Assembly (NCBI GenBank): GCA_963971405.1
Contig: OZ020489.1
Location: forward strand, 34,939,047-35,003,046
Source: Psococerastis gibbosa
Taxonomy: Eukaryota > Arthropoda > Insecta > Psocodea > Psocidae
DNA: 64,000 nucleotides
Direction: 5' to 3'
Shown: positions 35,180 to 46,237 of the stretch, in pieces
How the letters are laid out: every line of letters begins with the position of its first letter
Position numbering within the stretch: position 1 is the first letter of the stretch
Made by a program: the position numbers and the translations under genes
The notes under the pieces: model-generated
Told to the model about the DNA's origin: nothing
The model's input: the letters and a program-made list of their open reading frames with translations, nothing else
The model's database searches: none

Positions 35180-35770
35180 GACGTTCTTATAAACCTAAGC
35201 CTACGCATAATGGCCCATTGGTCCCTTGTCCAATCCCAACGACCCCATGGAGGCGCGGATCTAGAATGAGACCAAGGAGGGGGCTAAGAATAAATACGAT
35301 TAAAAAAAAAAATAGGGCTGAAATATTGGGGTTTTACGCATTTTCAGAGCAATAAGGGTTCCATATTGCAGGTAATCAATACAATCGTGCACAAGGGTCT
35401 CCCTCGGGAGAAAATTTGTGAAAAATAGGAATGAAATAGTGGGGTTTTACACATTTTGAGGAACCAATTAGAGGGGAGGGGGCTATAGCCCCCATAGCCC
35501 CCCCCCCCGTAGATCCACGCCTGACCCCATGAATTTCGGACATTGTTTACAACGTTTATAGCCCCCATAGCCCCCCCCCCCCGTAGATCCACGCCTGACC
35601 CCATGGATTTCGGACATTGTTTACAACGTTTTCCTAAAAATTTTGGGCCATTGGCAAACTGGTATACGTCCTTGATGTCAACCTACACCGGCTGCAAGCG
35701 ATAATGGACAAGGTGTGACAATTAAGCTTTATTGGCGCAGTGTAATAGTGGAAGCATGACTTAACCAAGA
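35180..35770 (+). repeat. Repeat family R4 copy with nested hAT MITE and local duplication
   Basis: The left part ends at GACCCCATG (35249). The right part resumes at ATTTCGGACATTGTTTACAA and is present twice (35532 and about 35613), because a unit of about 80 bp including the MITE's right end was tandemly duplicated. Confidence 0.8.
35250..35523. mobile_element. hAT-type MITE with internal G/C runs
   Basis: The ends are GAGGCGCGGATCTAG and GTAGATCCACGCCTG. The perfect 8-bp duplication ACCCCATG lies at 35242-35249 and 35524-35531. It is inserted into an interspersed repeat (CAACGACCCCATGGATTT in other copies). The right end plus flank was then tandemly duplicated at about 35555-35633. Confidence 0.88.
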
Positions 35771-35903
35771 ACAGATACGAGTTGGTGTCTTAACAAATTT
35801 TTATTTGATATCATTTTTTTTTCTGTAGGCTAGTAGCTAATTACTTATTGTCTATTAACCTATAATCAATTTGATTATGATGTTGGGTCGCATGATTTTT
35901 TAG

Positions 35904-36093
35904 AAACTGCCTTTTCTGGAGGTATACGTGACAGACATCAAGAAGCACAGGACAAAGCGCACCCTCGGCCTCAACTGCAATGAGAGCTCGAATGAGACCC
36001 GCTGCTGTCGCTACCCATTGACGGTCGATTTTGAGGAGTTTGGGTGGGACTGGATCATCGCCCCCAAGTCATACGAGGCCAATTTCTGTGATG
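35904..36093 (+). CDS. myo: myoglianin exon with furin site and start of mature ligand
   Basis: The acceptor is TTTTTTAG ending at 35903 and the donor GTAAGC starts at 36094. The exon encodes [19 protein letters not shown], where RTKR is an R-X-X-R proprotein convertase site, followed by the mature N-terminus [20 protein letters not shown] and [20 protein letters not shown], ending NFCD. It carries the first four of the nine mature cysteines, including the extra N-terminal cysteine typical of the TGF-beta/activin/myostatin branch. Two N-glycosylation sequons (NES and NET) sit between cysteines 1 and 2. Confidence 0.95.
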
Positions 36094-36143
36094 GTAAGCA
36101 ATGACATCCCTCTGATGATCCATTTTATTATAATTGTTTGGAA

Positions 36144-36660
36144 GGAACCGAGGAAAACCCCCGAGGAAAGAGTCAAACAACTCGCCGGAGCAAGAGGAAA
36201 TACAATGACCGCGCTGAAGACGTTGGTGACGGACCAGGTGGAGTATAAAAATGGGTCTGGGGCGACCCACTCACGCTGCGCAGGCGACACTTAAACAGAA
36301 GAAGAAGACGTTTGAAAGGAACCGAGGACAACTCTCGAGAAAAGAGTAGAATAACTCGTAGGGGCAAGAGAAAAACCAATGGCCGCGCTCAAGACGTGCG
36401 TTGGTGACGGACCGGGTGGAGTATAAGAAATGGGTCCGGGGCAACCCACTCACACTGCGCCGGGGGCACTAAGAAGGAAGATGAAGAAGACGCTCGAAAG
36501 GAACCGAGGACAACCCTCGAGGAACAACTCGCCGGAGCAAGAGGTCGCAAGGCAGGTCACGGACCCGCTGGAGGAATGAGGTTGGGGTGACCTGCGAAAG
36601 ATGTCGGTGGCGGCTTGGAAGAGGAAGACAAAGGACCGTGAGATCTGCAGAGACGGTTAC
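36144..36660 (+). repeat. Three-unit tandem array of LINE-tail sequence in a myoglianin intron
   Basis: GGAACCGAGG recurs at 36144, 36318 and 36500 (spacings 174 and 182 bp). Each unit contains the AGTCAAACAACTCGCCGGAG-type phrase and GACGGACC(A/G)GGTGGAGTATA. Unit 1 reads EERVKQLAGARGNTMTALKT, the same tail as on the minus strand at 48985-49251. The array lies in the last myoglianin intron (36094-36738). Confidence 0.85.
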
Positions 36661-36738
36661 GTGAAAGGTCAAAACTTACCCTAAGCTGTTAAAGTCAGAA
36701 CAAGATGTGATATTTATGTTTTATCTTATATTTTTCAG

Positions 36739-36935
36739 GAGAATGTCCGGAGGTGTTTTTGCCGACCCATTTACACACTCATCTCGTCCAGATGACCAAC
36801 GTTCCACGCGCCAAATCCATTTGCTGCGCCCCTAGGAAACTCTCGTCTATCTCCATGCTATATTTCAACCAAGACGGCATGGTCATGTATGCCACTTTAC
36901 CCTCGATGGTTGTGGACAGGTGTGGCTGTTCATAG
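36739..36935 (+). CDS. myo: myoglianin terminal exon (cystine-knot C-terminus)
   Basis: The acceptor is TTTTTCAG ending at 36738; the stop TAG is 36933-36935. The exon encodes GECPEVFLPTHLHTHLVQMT, then NVPRAKSICCAPRKLSSISM and LYFNQDGMVMYATLPSMVVD, ending RCGCS. The remaining five mature cysteines are all present, including the CC pair that contains the inter-chain cysteine, and the CXC terminus. The THLVQ and ICCAPRKLS..SMLYF blocks match the myostatin subfamily. No AATAAA was seen in the first 200 bp after the stop, so the polyadenylation site is unassigned. Confidence 0.95.
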
Positions 36936-36989
36936 TCTTTCCAAACTCACCCAACAAAGCCGGCTACTTAATTTTCTTACGTAAGAATA

Positions 36990-37840
36990 ATCCAGTTTCA
37001 ATAAGACCATACGTTAAGAAAGCTGCCAACTGGGCTCAGGGCTTGGCTGCTATCAAAATGTTTGTAGACTCTAAGAAGTAGAGGGGAATTTTAAGTTTCA
37101 TCTTTATGTTAGGCAACACACAGTATTTTCGGTATACTCTTAGAAGAATAGGTACTAAACATTTCTTCTTCTTCTTCTTCTTTAAATGCCTCTATCGAAG
37201 ATTAGCGATTTGGGTGCTCTAGAAAGGGAAGTCGTGCGTCGGCCAAATCACTGCCTCAGGTTTTTCAATCACGATGCTCTTCTTCTGCCGGGAGTCCTGA
37301 GTCCTTTCATTTTTGACTTGGATTATATTACATGCAGAAAGCGATACCTTTCGTTCCTTATCACAATTAGGTAACGCTAACCGTCAGCAACAACTGGGCT
37401 CCTTTATCAATTCGCCTCAGAACCTCAGCATTAGGGCCACAATCTCTCCAGTATATGCCCATCATTCGTCTGTGTATCAACGTCAAATGCAGATTCTTTT
37501 CTCCTTGTGTCAACACCGTTCAACTAAGCACTTTCTCAATATTTCAAAAAAACGTGTTCATAAGCAATTAATTGAAAAAAATATAAAAAAAGTTATTTAT
37601 AAAAAAACCGCCGTGGCTCGACAGCCCATTGAGGGTCTAAGCATGAGGTCTGTTAAAAGATTGTCTCTCTTAGCTACTGCTCTATTTACAATGTTGTGGT
37701 AAGCAACATGACTGACAGTCACCCTTTCCCTGCTAATGAAGGTAGGAATCAATTAGAGATTTAGAGTATGAAATTTTTCTTAGCGTGTTTCGAACCTCGT
37801 CCCCCGTTTCAAAGTCCACAGTTCTCTACCAACAGGACCA
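36990..37840. other. 3' flank of myoglianin, no further gene seen
   Basis: Contains an open plus frame to 37702 (GNANRQQQLGSFINSPQNLS) without a recognised domain, a CTTCTTCTTCTTCTTC run, and a minus-strand tRNA-like head at about 37790-37845. The phrase AGAAAGCGATACCTTTCGTTC (in part) recurs at 63940, so some of this is repeated. Confidence 0.35.
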
Positions 37841-37857
37841 AATTATTATACTTTATG

Positions 37858-38272
37858 CAGCGGCGTAGCCAGATTTTTTTTGGGGGGGTCCAGTTTTCAA
37901 GTAACATCAATACTTAAAGTTTACGATAGGTTTCTGAATGGGGTGGTGTTTCATTTGGCGCTAACCCCCCCCCCCCCCGTGCATGGTCAATATCTTAATT
38001 TCCTCACCCGAGGGGTCGGGAGGCCGGAGGAGGGGGGAGGGTCGGGGGCTACCCCGGGGAATGCTTCTTAACAGATAGGCCTGAAAAAGCTTGTTGGCAA
38101 AATAATTTTGATTTTGCAGACGATGACTTTATTAACAAAACTGGAAACAGGGGGACAGGAGTCGCCTCATGGAATTTGTAACAATAAATATCTGAAAAAT
38201 TTGCTGTTTTGCTAAATTTTCGGGGGAGGGGTCCGGACTCAGCTGACCCCCCCCCCCTTGGCTACGCCACTG
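37858..38272. mobile_element. hAT-type MITE with internal G/C runs
   Basis: The ends CAGCGGCGTAGCCAG and TTGGCTACGCCACTG are inverted repeats. The perfect 8-bp duplication ACTTTATG lies at 37850-37857 and 38273-38280. G and C runs occur near both ends. A partial relative starts at 19053 (GTGGCGTAGCCAGAATTT). Confidence 0.92.
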
Positions 38273-38784
38273 ACTTTATGCCATTGAATTTTCTCGATTT
38301 TGGTTAAACTTTGGTAGGTTGACATTTTTCTAAAAAAAAATCCGATTCATGAGCCCTGGCGGCAGCTATCGTAACAATCAGTCAGAACCAAGGATGGTTC
38401 AGGAAAATTCTAAAGGAATTCACGCCAGTACAACTGAATTCTGCTAGATGGCAGGAGCAATTCCTGGTAAGCTGTTGACTCCTGCGGGAAATGTCGTGGT
38501 AATAAATTGATCTGAAGGAAATTCTCAACGGAAGACTTCCATTCACTTTGGGGGGAACCAGAGCCGTATTTAAAAAGATACTGAAGATTGGCGGCCAGTT
38601 AAGTATTATTGTCCTCAATTCTATCCTAAAAGCGGTTCCTACCACGTTTCTTTAAAAATTTAAAAGTTTCTGCGAGTATATGTTACCCACAGCGGTAAAA
38701 ACTAGGTCCAAACGACAGACAAATCATACAGTAATTTCTGCTTCAGGAAATGACAGCTCACTTTCTTAGTTATGCGTCAGTATA

Positions 38785-39175
38785 ATATGGAAAACTCTGC
38801 TGGGACGGTCAAAATGTTTGATTTAAAGATTTTAACGAATTTACACGTTTTGAGGTCCCAGGAAAAAGAAAAAAGTGGTTTTCACAAAATGTCTGTTAGC
38901 CGCCAAGCTATTCGATAGAATTTGAGGAAATTTGGTATGTAGGCTAGGCTAGCAAATTTATTGTTGAGGGTAATTAGTTTCACATTTTTGGTAACAATAA
39001 CCGTATTTTGTGGGGTTTTACTTTACCAAACCCCCCCCCCCCCCCAAAAAAAAAAAAAATTGTGTTTAAGAAACGGACCATTTCTTTCAAATTCACACGC
39101 AGTATACCTTATTAAACAAGCCCCACTGGGTTGCATGCCCCTTGATAGTTGGGTTCAGGTGTAAAAAAAAATAAA
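38785..39175 (+). repeat. TTGCTTTCC-family fragment
   Basis: It contains TTTACACGTTTTGAGGTCCC, AAATTTGGTATGTAGG and the C run plus A run (about 39030-39058), then GCCCCTTGATAGTT. Strongly diverged. Confidence 0.55.
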
Positions 39176-39779
39176 AAAAGAACCTTTTTATCGATCTGTT
39201 TACATCGTAAATACTAGAAGTCATGGACTGATGGCAGACTGTCAACAGGTCCCAAGTGTACCTGTGAGTAACATTTACCCGCAGGAACGATTGCCCCTCC
39301 TTTGTGGGAACCACTCTGAGGGTTACTCCCACGATATGTTGATAATCTTACGGAAAGTGGAAAGCTTCATTCTTCCGCCATTGGAATATAATAAAATGGG
39401 GACTGCCGGATTCCACTTTCCAGTGCATGGAGGCAGTGACCCTTTATCAAAAACCACATTTTCTGGTAGTTTATTTTAGTGTATCTGATCTCAAAAAGTA
39501 CCTTCTTTCTCTTCACTCCCTTGCACTCCGAACCATTTCTGAATACTTCCAAACGGATGAGAGGTTTGATTCGGTATGCATTTGGTATGGCTTGCGCAGA
39601 TCGTTTAAATTATAAAGGCTAGTTTCTAAACTGTGGCAGACTACATTTCTCGTGTAGTTCCAATACAATGATTTTCCAATTGCAAAAATCAACTGTAGGC
39701 TATAGGCCGAAAGAGGTTCACATATATATTGTTCTTTCTTTTCTTCGAATGGAGCGTAAACGCAGAGCAATAATGTAGA

Positions 39780-40025
39780 CCAGGGGATCTCAGTTTTTTA
39801 TTTGCCGCGGACCCCCTAAAAAAGTACTATAGCTCCGCGGACCTTAAACCTTTTTAGCCTGCATCAGCAATATGTATTGAAATAAAAATTGACTGGTTTT
39901 GCTAACTTTGAGAAGTTACTGACGAGAAATAATGAAATTCTCTCTAGTGCTAAAAATGGTACGGGAAAAGCTCCGCGGACCCCCTGGCAGGTTCTCGCGG
40001 AGCCCCAGGGACCACACTTTGATGT
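39780..40025. repeat. Possible old hAT remnant
   Basis: CAGGGGATCTCAGTTTTTTA and the repeated phrase CCGCGGACCCCCT look like hAT left-end sequence, and GGACCACACTTTGATG may be the other side. No target duplication was found. Confidence 0.35.
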
Positions 40026-40459
40026 AGGCAACAATGTCTACACTTTATGTAATGTTCTAATAGTGAATTGGGAAAAGATGAACATATAATTGTACGTGTT
40101 TATAAACTAGCTTTAAAGCCTTTGTAAATCTGCATTATTATGCTTTAATTTTTTTTATTTTTATTTTAAACAATTTACAACTGAAAAGAATATTGGCTTT
40201 GAATTGAAAATTTTGTAGCCGACTTGGAATGTATACTGCATTGTGGCGGCAATCGTAAGAGTAAGATTGTTTATATATGCATAGTTTTGTTCTGCAGGAC
40301 TTTTATTTTGTAAACTGCCTACTAATTCAGGGTGGTTCCCACCATTGTTTGTAAATTATATCCGAAACATAGTAACAAGAAAATCGCTATATCCAATCGG
40401 ATTCAGTTTTTACTATATACCCTATTTCGCATATAATGGAGGTTGCCTACTTGTAATTT

Positions 40460-40700
40460 TTGAAGAACGTTTTATGGAGCTAGGCCTACTTATAGTGGCC
40501 AATACCAACGACTCCATGGATTTTGGACATTATTTTTATTGCTTCTGTATGAATTTTTGGCCATTGGCAAACTGGTATACGTTCTCGATGCCAACCTACA
40601 CTTTCTGCAAGCGATAATGGACAAGCTGAGACAAGCTTACCATTGACGGAATGAAACAGGCGAAAGAATGGCTTAACCAAGTACAGATACGAGTCAGGTT
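40460..40700 (+). repeat. Interspersed repeat family R4, uninterrupted copy
   Basis: Order: CTTATAGTGGCCAATACCAA, CGACTCCATGGATTTTGGAC, CATTGGCAAACTGGTATACG, TCGATGCCAACCTACAC, AAGCGATAATGGACAAGCTG, then GGCTTAACCAAGTACAGATA. It serves as the empty reference for the two nested insertions. Confidence 0.8.
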
Positions 40701-41140
40701 GTCTACTTACTTTTACCGCGCCTTATCCTCATGGAGGGTCGGCGGCACGACAGCAGCGTTTGCACACATTCCTGTTGGGTGCGTCCTCGGTGGAGAGCCC
40801 CAAACTACTCATATATCTGGCGATCTTTCTTCCCAGAGTATCTTTGGGTCTCCCTGGAGGCCTTCTTGGTTGTATGTCTCATCAACCAAATGTCAATTTA
40901 TATGTTATAACTGATGATTGTTTGTAAGGCCTTGGTATAAGCGAAATTCTACGGAAACAAATGGATTGACAAGGTATAATGCAGGCTTATCAAGACTTTG
41001 TAAACGATGGTGGGGACCCGCTCATAAGATGTTCTTGACAGTTCAAACATAGAAATTTATAGTTCAGAGGATGATCAATATTTCATTCAAAACGAATTAA
41101 TTCATTAATGTATTGTACATTGTAGTCATATATAGGCAGG

Positions 41141-41432
41141 GTCGTGCTGGGTACCATAGGGGGCGCGGGACAGAGCACCGAAGGGGTGCCACTTTGGTAC
41201 TCGCTGCTAGTTTCATATTAGCCAAATATAAATGTTGTTTTTAAATTTTCCTCCAAGTTATCGAACTTAACTTTTATCCCATCAACTTTCACTAAGTTTT
41301 TCTGTTCTCCTTCTACCGATTTTTCAAAGTTTCTTTCAAAAACGTCTGTTCCATGAAGGGCGCCATTATGGTTTTTAAGCAAGGGCGCAGGGGGGCGAGT
41401 CCCCTAGCCCTTATGGCCAGCACAACCCTGCA
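41141..41432. mobile_element. hAT-type MITE
   Basis: The ends are CAGGGTCGTGCTGGG and TGGCCAGCACAACCCTG. Flanks CATATAGG and CATATAAG match at 7 of 8 bases. It is GC-richer than its surroundings, without a long homopolymer. Positions are accurate to within a few bases. Confidence 0.78.
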
Positions 41433-41554
41433 TATAAGAACGGATCCTCAAAGCATATGATAACATAAGGAACTTAACATGTGTGTACACAATTTTAGAA
41501 AAGGTAATGTTGTTTTCTGGTATTATTATTATTATTATTATTATTTGAAGTTTG

Positions 41555-41790
41555 TTTTTATGGAGGTAGGCTTACGTGTTGTGGCCCATTGAACCTGGCC
41601 CTGCCAACGACTCCATAAGTTTTTCGGACATGATTGGTATTGTCTCCGTTTGCATTTTTGGGCATTGGCAAACTGGTTCACTCCTCGATGTCAACCCACA
41701 CCAACTACAAGTGACAATGGGCCCACTGAGACATGCTTACAATTGACATTTAAAAAGGTGTTAGCTTGACTTAACAAATTATATAGGAAC
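41555..41790 (+). repeat. Interspersed repeat family R4 copy
   Basis: TGTTGTGGCCCATTGAACC, CCTGCCAACGACTCCATAAG, GGCATTGGCAAACTGGTTCA, CGATGTCAACCCACACCAAC. Confidence 0.75.
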
Positions 41791-42930
41791 GTGTCAATGT
41801 TTTCCCGGTTATGCCATATTCAGGTACTATGCATTGAAAACCAATAGCGTTGCTAATAGTACTAGTTTTTTTTAAAAATAATTTAAATTTTCTTTTGCTC
41901 TTAGTTGTAATGAGGGAACGGGGTATGGTCTGGGTTCAAGTATTGTATATTCTCAGAGTATCTCACTCCAGCGAGCAATTAAAGGGTTAATAAGTTTACA
42001 ATTCAATAGGAAAACTCATTAACAGTAGATTTCGGAACGGATTTTAGGCAGGGCAGCGCCCTTTCTTCAGCCTATGGCCTTATATATGCCTACCCGGATT
42101 GTCGCCATTCTAAAATACGCGAAAAGAATTTTAATTGTTGAAAGAATTCGGATCATTGTGGCCCACCATTATAATATTTGTATCCTTTATTTTTTATTTA
42201 GTTGAAAAATAATTTTTGAAAATGGTTTCGTTTTAAAATACTAGGTTATTCGTGGGTTTCAATTCGCCATTTATTCGGCTTGTGATATCGTCAGCATATT
42301 ATTTAAGGAATTTGGAAAATCCCTTTCTTTTTTTTTAGAAAAAAAAGCTGCCGATTAATTTTAATATTATTTGTAATTGATTAAATTTAGAATCTAAGCT
42401 TTCAATGAGACAAAAAGATGGACTGAAAAATTGGCGAGTCGTTAATATAGAAATTCGGCATTTAAATTTGTTTTAACATGTAAGGAAAAAAAATTGTGTC
42501 TCAAGAGTTTTTCGAACTGAATACTTTTATTTCGTGATACGTCGAAATTGTTTGGACTGAAATATCATTGCCATCGATTATTAATTCGTCGAAATTCTAA
42601 TATTTATCGTAATAATATAAATTAATGTATATTTGTCATTAGTGTTTAGACTAGGCTTATTTTGTTCGTATTTTTTACATTTTGATCATATAGTTTCGAG
42701 GATGCGAAAAAAAGTTTTGTGTCGCCTAGTTCTTAAAAAAAAAAATGGTTAATAGAGAATTGTAAACGTTTTGAGACTGCAAAATGATTTTGGAATTGGG
42801 GAAGGAGTGTTTCTAAATATTTATGTGATACTAGAATCTCACCTACGCTTCGTTCGAATAATACAGAAAACGTTCCTGTAAAAAATTCAACATTTCGGCA
42901 AAAACTTCTGCCTTACTGTGATTGGCTCGA
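41790..42930. other. No gene seen
   Basis: AT-rich intergenic sequence between the two genes; no repeat family recognised except scattered A/T runs. Confidence 0.4.
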
Positions 42931-43130
42931 AGCATCCCCTTATACTTATCTTATGAAGTGAGATGCAGTTCAATTTTTAGAGAATTTTTAAATTCGCCAG
43001 GTAACCTTATTGTAATTGAACTGCACATCTCTCAATAAGAAAAGTATGGAGATGGAGGCAATTTTTGGATTCGCCTGATTGTAAGTGAACTGCACCTCTC
43101 TCCATAAGATAAGTATGGATATGCCGCACC
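42930..43130. repeat. Local inverted/direct duplication
   Basis: TTGTAATTGAACTGCACATC and TTGTAAGTGAACTGCACCTC (43010, 43079) are direct copies 69 bp apart, and GAAGTGAGATGCAGTTCAAT (42955) is their inverted relative. No function seen. Confidence 0.6.
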
Positions 43131-43934
43131 AATCACAGCAAGGTGGCTGTCCATGTTGGATCTTCCATAGGAAAGTTCTCCATTGATGAGTCTGCCAAGT
43201 ACTTGCCTTCGCGTGACTTGGTTTGATAGTTTTCAATGGATTTATTTTGGCGTCTTTAACTCGGCGTCCGGGGCATAAAACATCTAAACTGATAGATGGC
43301 AAACAGACTCGCTAGTAGATTTTATTCGAAAGAGGCTCTAGTGGATTTTATGCATTATAGGCTATTATTGCCAGCCTAATTATTAGATGCGTTTTAAATA
43401 GGGTAGAAGAGAAACTTTTGGCCATAATGGGGCGCCTCTCATTGAAATGATCGGTAATTTACGTCCCTAGAAGGGAAATGTTTAGATGTGACATACTGTT
43501 TGATTTTCAGTAAAAATGTATACCGATTTGTCTATAACTCAAGTGTAGCGCTATTGCCAGCAGTTGCACTTTAGTTGTCAATAAATTATTCTATTTAAAA
43601 CTGAACAAAATTATTATTATTAAATTAATTTATACGTAGAATATCCCCAATTAAATTAATATTAGGCTCAGGCCGGTAACCAGGATTTTATTTCGGTGAG
43701 GGCTGCGATGTAGTGAAATGTCACACGCCTGGAAAGTTCAATTCTATCTAGTGTAAAATCAATAAATTTAAGGGGGGGGGGGGCTCTTGCCCCAAAACCT
43801 TTGGCTATGGTGTAATACTACAATATGTAACAATGAGTTAATTTGCCCTAGTTGTTTGATGACTATGAGGCCCATACCTCTAATGACTATTAACACAACA
43901 GGTAACGTAATTTCAACTGACCCTTTGTTACATA

Positions 43935-44135
43935 GGCCATAACTTCATGGAGCAGTAGAATTCGGGATGATAGGTGGTCGTTCTGAAAAATGTACTTCCA
44001 AACGTTTCATCAACATTCTAAGATTGTATCTCAGAGACTCTGCAGCAAAGGGTTGTGAACTGATATTGTGCCAATCATCCTGGATTCTACTGCTTTATCA
44101 CGTAACTCCGGCCGTGAAAACCTTTGTGATTACTA
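43935..44135. mobile_element. Foldback element, relative of 34862-35085
   Basis: The left part GGAGCAGTAGAATTCGGGAT and the right part ATCCTGGATTCTACTGCTTT are inverted. The outer flank ACGTAACTCCGGCCGTGAAA matches the 34.86-kb copy. It lies about 330 bp upstream of the alkaline phosphatase start codon. Confidence 0.7.
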
Positions 44136-44339
44136 TATATATAGGCTATAACATCTGTACGTAAAATAGGTCACTTCCAAAATTCTACTATTCTGAAATT
44201 GAACGGCACACAGCATTGTGAGAATTTTCGCGCGAATTATTCGCCCGGACCTGTCTAGTACTAACAATAGAATATGGAAAGATAACCAAGCGACTGGTAG
44301 TGAGACATTATTAGCCGTAGTACGACCTTCATTGTGTGT

Positions 44340-44457
44340 GACTCTCGAGTCAAATCTGTGAGTAATTCAGTGCAGGGCCGCCGTTCAGTTCTGTTCAGAT
44401 TTCTGAACCAGACGTAGGCCTAATTATCACAGTAGTTGCCGGTTGTCTTCGGCTACC
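44340..44457 (+). promoter_or_regulatory. Probable 5' UTR / core promoter of the alkaline phosphatase
   Basis: The 120 bp before the start codon are less AT-rich than the surroundings and free of the recognised repeats. TCAGTG (44371) and TTCAGTTC (44386) resemble the arthropod initiator TCAGT. No TATA box is evident about 30 bp upstream. The transcription start is inferred, not shown. Confidence 0.25.
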
Positions 44458-44536
44458 ATGTGGTACTTCAAGGCGACCATCTTTAGTCTTCTCCTACTGA
44501 CCAATTGGGCTGCCGAAGATATAACTGAACAAAGAG
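44458..44536 (+). CDS. Alp: alkaline phosphatase exon 1 (signal peptide)
   Basis: It encodes MWYFKATIFSLLLLTNWAA followed by EDITEQR, and the donor GTATGT starts at 44537. A short basic start, a hydrophobic IFSLLLL core and an Ala-Ala end make a classical signal peptide with likely cleavage after residue 19. The exon ends in phase 1 and joins exon 2 in frame across a 4.9-kb intron. The ATG context is CTACCATGT. This start was chosen because it directly precedes the hydrophobic core and links in phase to a certain exon. Confidence 0.82.
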
Positions 44537-45079
44537 GTATGTAATATTTTTTTCTCAATAATATAATTATAGTAGTGAAAACCATATAAAATGCTGTGTA
44601 ATGTTTAATACATTCTATTGTCTTCGCTTGTCTCACAGCCTGTTTATACAAAACAAGTTGTCAGAGTATGGGGCAAGGGGGCTAGTACCCAGACATCTCA
44701 ATAGTAGTAGAGGTAAGCAGTTGACAGTTGAAGGTGCTAAGACGTGTAGCCTATCGGAAAGTGTTGAGTCAGCCCCCAAAATAAGGTAGGATTCTGTGAA
44801 CAGTTTATTTTATCAATTTAGTCGTTAATGTTCGTTTCCCCAATCTAGCATATTTATTAATTGTCATAAGTACCACCTTGACAACATAAAATAAATAATT
44901 AGAATTAAGATTTGGAAGAATCTTAGGCTTTATCGCACGTGATAGGTAAGTGTAATAAGTTAGAACAGAACTGGGACCAGAACTCACGCCCGCTGTTATA
45001 TTGTGTCAATTGATATACAATATATACAGTATATACTGTATATATACAATGTATATATACAATGTATATTTGTTAAAGA

Positions 45080-45245
45080 AAAGCTTAATGCATACAAGCA
45101 ATTTAATGAATGGATCCGAATAACCCCCTCAGTCACCTCTGTAGGTAATGTCTTGTGATGAGTTACGACGAGTCTCTGATCGCATGGCGAGTAATGACTT
45201 GCACAAGTATAGTACACACAAGCTGGCACCATGCCATCGAAGCCG
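45080..45245 (-). mobile_element. SINE family 2 copy
   Basis: Inverted phrases GCATACAAGCAATTTAATGA, AGTTACGACGAGTCTCTGAT, ACCATGCCATCGAAGCCGAT. The insertion side abuts a TATATAC palindromic stretch (45010-45065). Confidence 0.78.
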
Positions 45246-45252
45246 ATTCATT

Positions 45253-45465
45253 AAATAATAAATAAATAAGGACTTTTTATTGTTTCTATTACTAAGCCAA
45301 CCTAGCGGAGTTAGGGCCATAAAGCCCTCTCTTACACTCAACTAGGAAGGCCCGGGACCGCCTGCTTTAAATGCCCTCCGAAGCATGGCCAGAAAATGTA
45401 GCCAACTCGAACCAACAACCTCTCGGGTGAAAGTCGGAGTCTGCACCACTGCGCTACATGTCCAT
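45253..45465 (-). mobile_element. SINE family 1 copy
   Basis: Full-length form from TAAATAATAAATAAATAAGG to CACCACTGCGCTACATGTCC. It adjoins a family 2 SINE (45080-45245). It is in alkaline phosphatase intron 1. Confidence 0.82.
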
Positions 45466-45549
45466 TCATTACTAACTTAGCTTGTCCCAGCTTGCCCATT
45501 TTCGCTTGTACTCGGTATGGGTTGACATGGAGGACGTATTCCATTTTCT

Positions 45550-46235
45550 CAGTAACCAAAATTCATACCAGCAACGTCCTAAAATTCTCCAGTAGCATCT
45601 TGTATGTTGAGCACCTCCCTCTTTCAAAAAGGGGGTTTAGAACCCGTGGTATATGTCTTGCAGGCTAAATTCAATCAAATTTATATCATGACAGCCTAAC
45701 ACCCTGTAGTTTCTCGAAAACGTCCCCAAAAGCATTCAAAAATAAATGATGCTATGATAAATGTGTGATAAACACTTTAACATGCTGTATCAAAAATTTC
45801 ACGTTAGTTTAGTTAGCCTAGTTAATAAATATAAATTTAATAATTTTTAATTTTTAATCTTAATTTTTTTAGCTTAATGTATTTTTTTATATTTGAGAAA
45901 AAACAGATACAATGGAACATGTACTGATCGCGTACAAGCTGCTAAAGCCCAGCGGTACAATTTTATTGTAATGTGCATATATATTGTCTTGGATACATTC
46001 ATTCATTCAAATTTTGCCCTGTCTAATATAAGAGACAAATACAACTCATTTTTGGATGAAAGATGCATGGCATGTTAGTCAAACCAAATTAAAAGATTTA
46101 TGAAAATATAATATCGTATTCAAATACAAATCCCTAAGCTTAAACAAGCTAATTAACCGAGTACGGCGTCAACGTTTATAAATATCTAAGTCAAGAAGTC
46201 TATTTATTCTATTTTTTGTTATAAAATATTGTTTA
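45550..46235. other. Alkaline phosphatase intron 1, no feature
   Basis: AT-rich, with no recognised repeat or coding stretch. Confidence 0.4.
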
Positions 46236-46237
46236 TA

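Larger units (their letters stand above)
32112..36935 (+). other. myo: Gene model: myoglianin (GDF8/GDF11-type TGF-beta ligand), 3' four exons
   Basis: Four exons join in frame: 32112-32291, 34256-34476, 35904-36093 and 36739-36935. All introns start GT and end AG, and the phases (1, 0, 1) are consistent. The spliced product covers the C-terminal part of a TGF-beta propeptide, an RTKR furin site and a full mature ligand with nine cysteines ending in VVDRCGCS. The propeptide block WFRAP...N.DGLIINAIDRNGNNLAVTS and the mature stretch [21 protein letters not shown] are the signatures of the myostatin/GDF11/myoglianin subfamily. Known family role: a secreted dimer that acts through activin-type receptors and Smad signalling in muscle, glia and developmental timing. 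The first exon here needs two bases to finish a codon, so at least one upstream coding exon with the signal peptide exists; I could not find it. Introns are filled with transposon remnants. The subfamily call is very sure; the N-terminus is unresolved. Confidence 0.94.

Noticed and set aside
37313..37702. 129-codon plus frame after the myoglianin gene
   Set aside because: No recognised domain; part of its start is a repeated phrase also present near 63940. Kept only as an unassigned note.
40690..40915. Minus-strand RRPPGRPKDTLGRKIARY frame as a gene
   Set aside because: It resembles a LINE tail only weakly and has no other domain; too uncertain to list as a feature.
44990..45070. TATATAC/GTATATA palindromes as a regulatory element
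   Set aside because: Simple AT microsatellite next to a SINE insertion; nothing specific.
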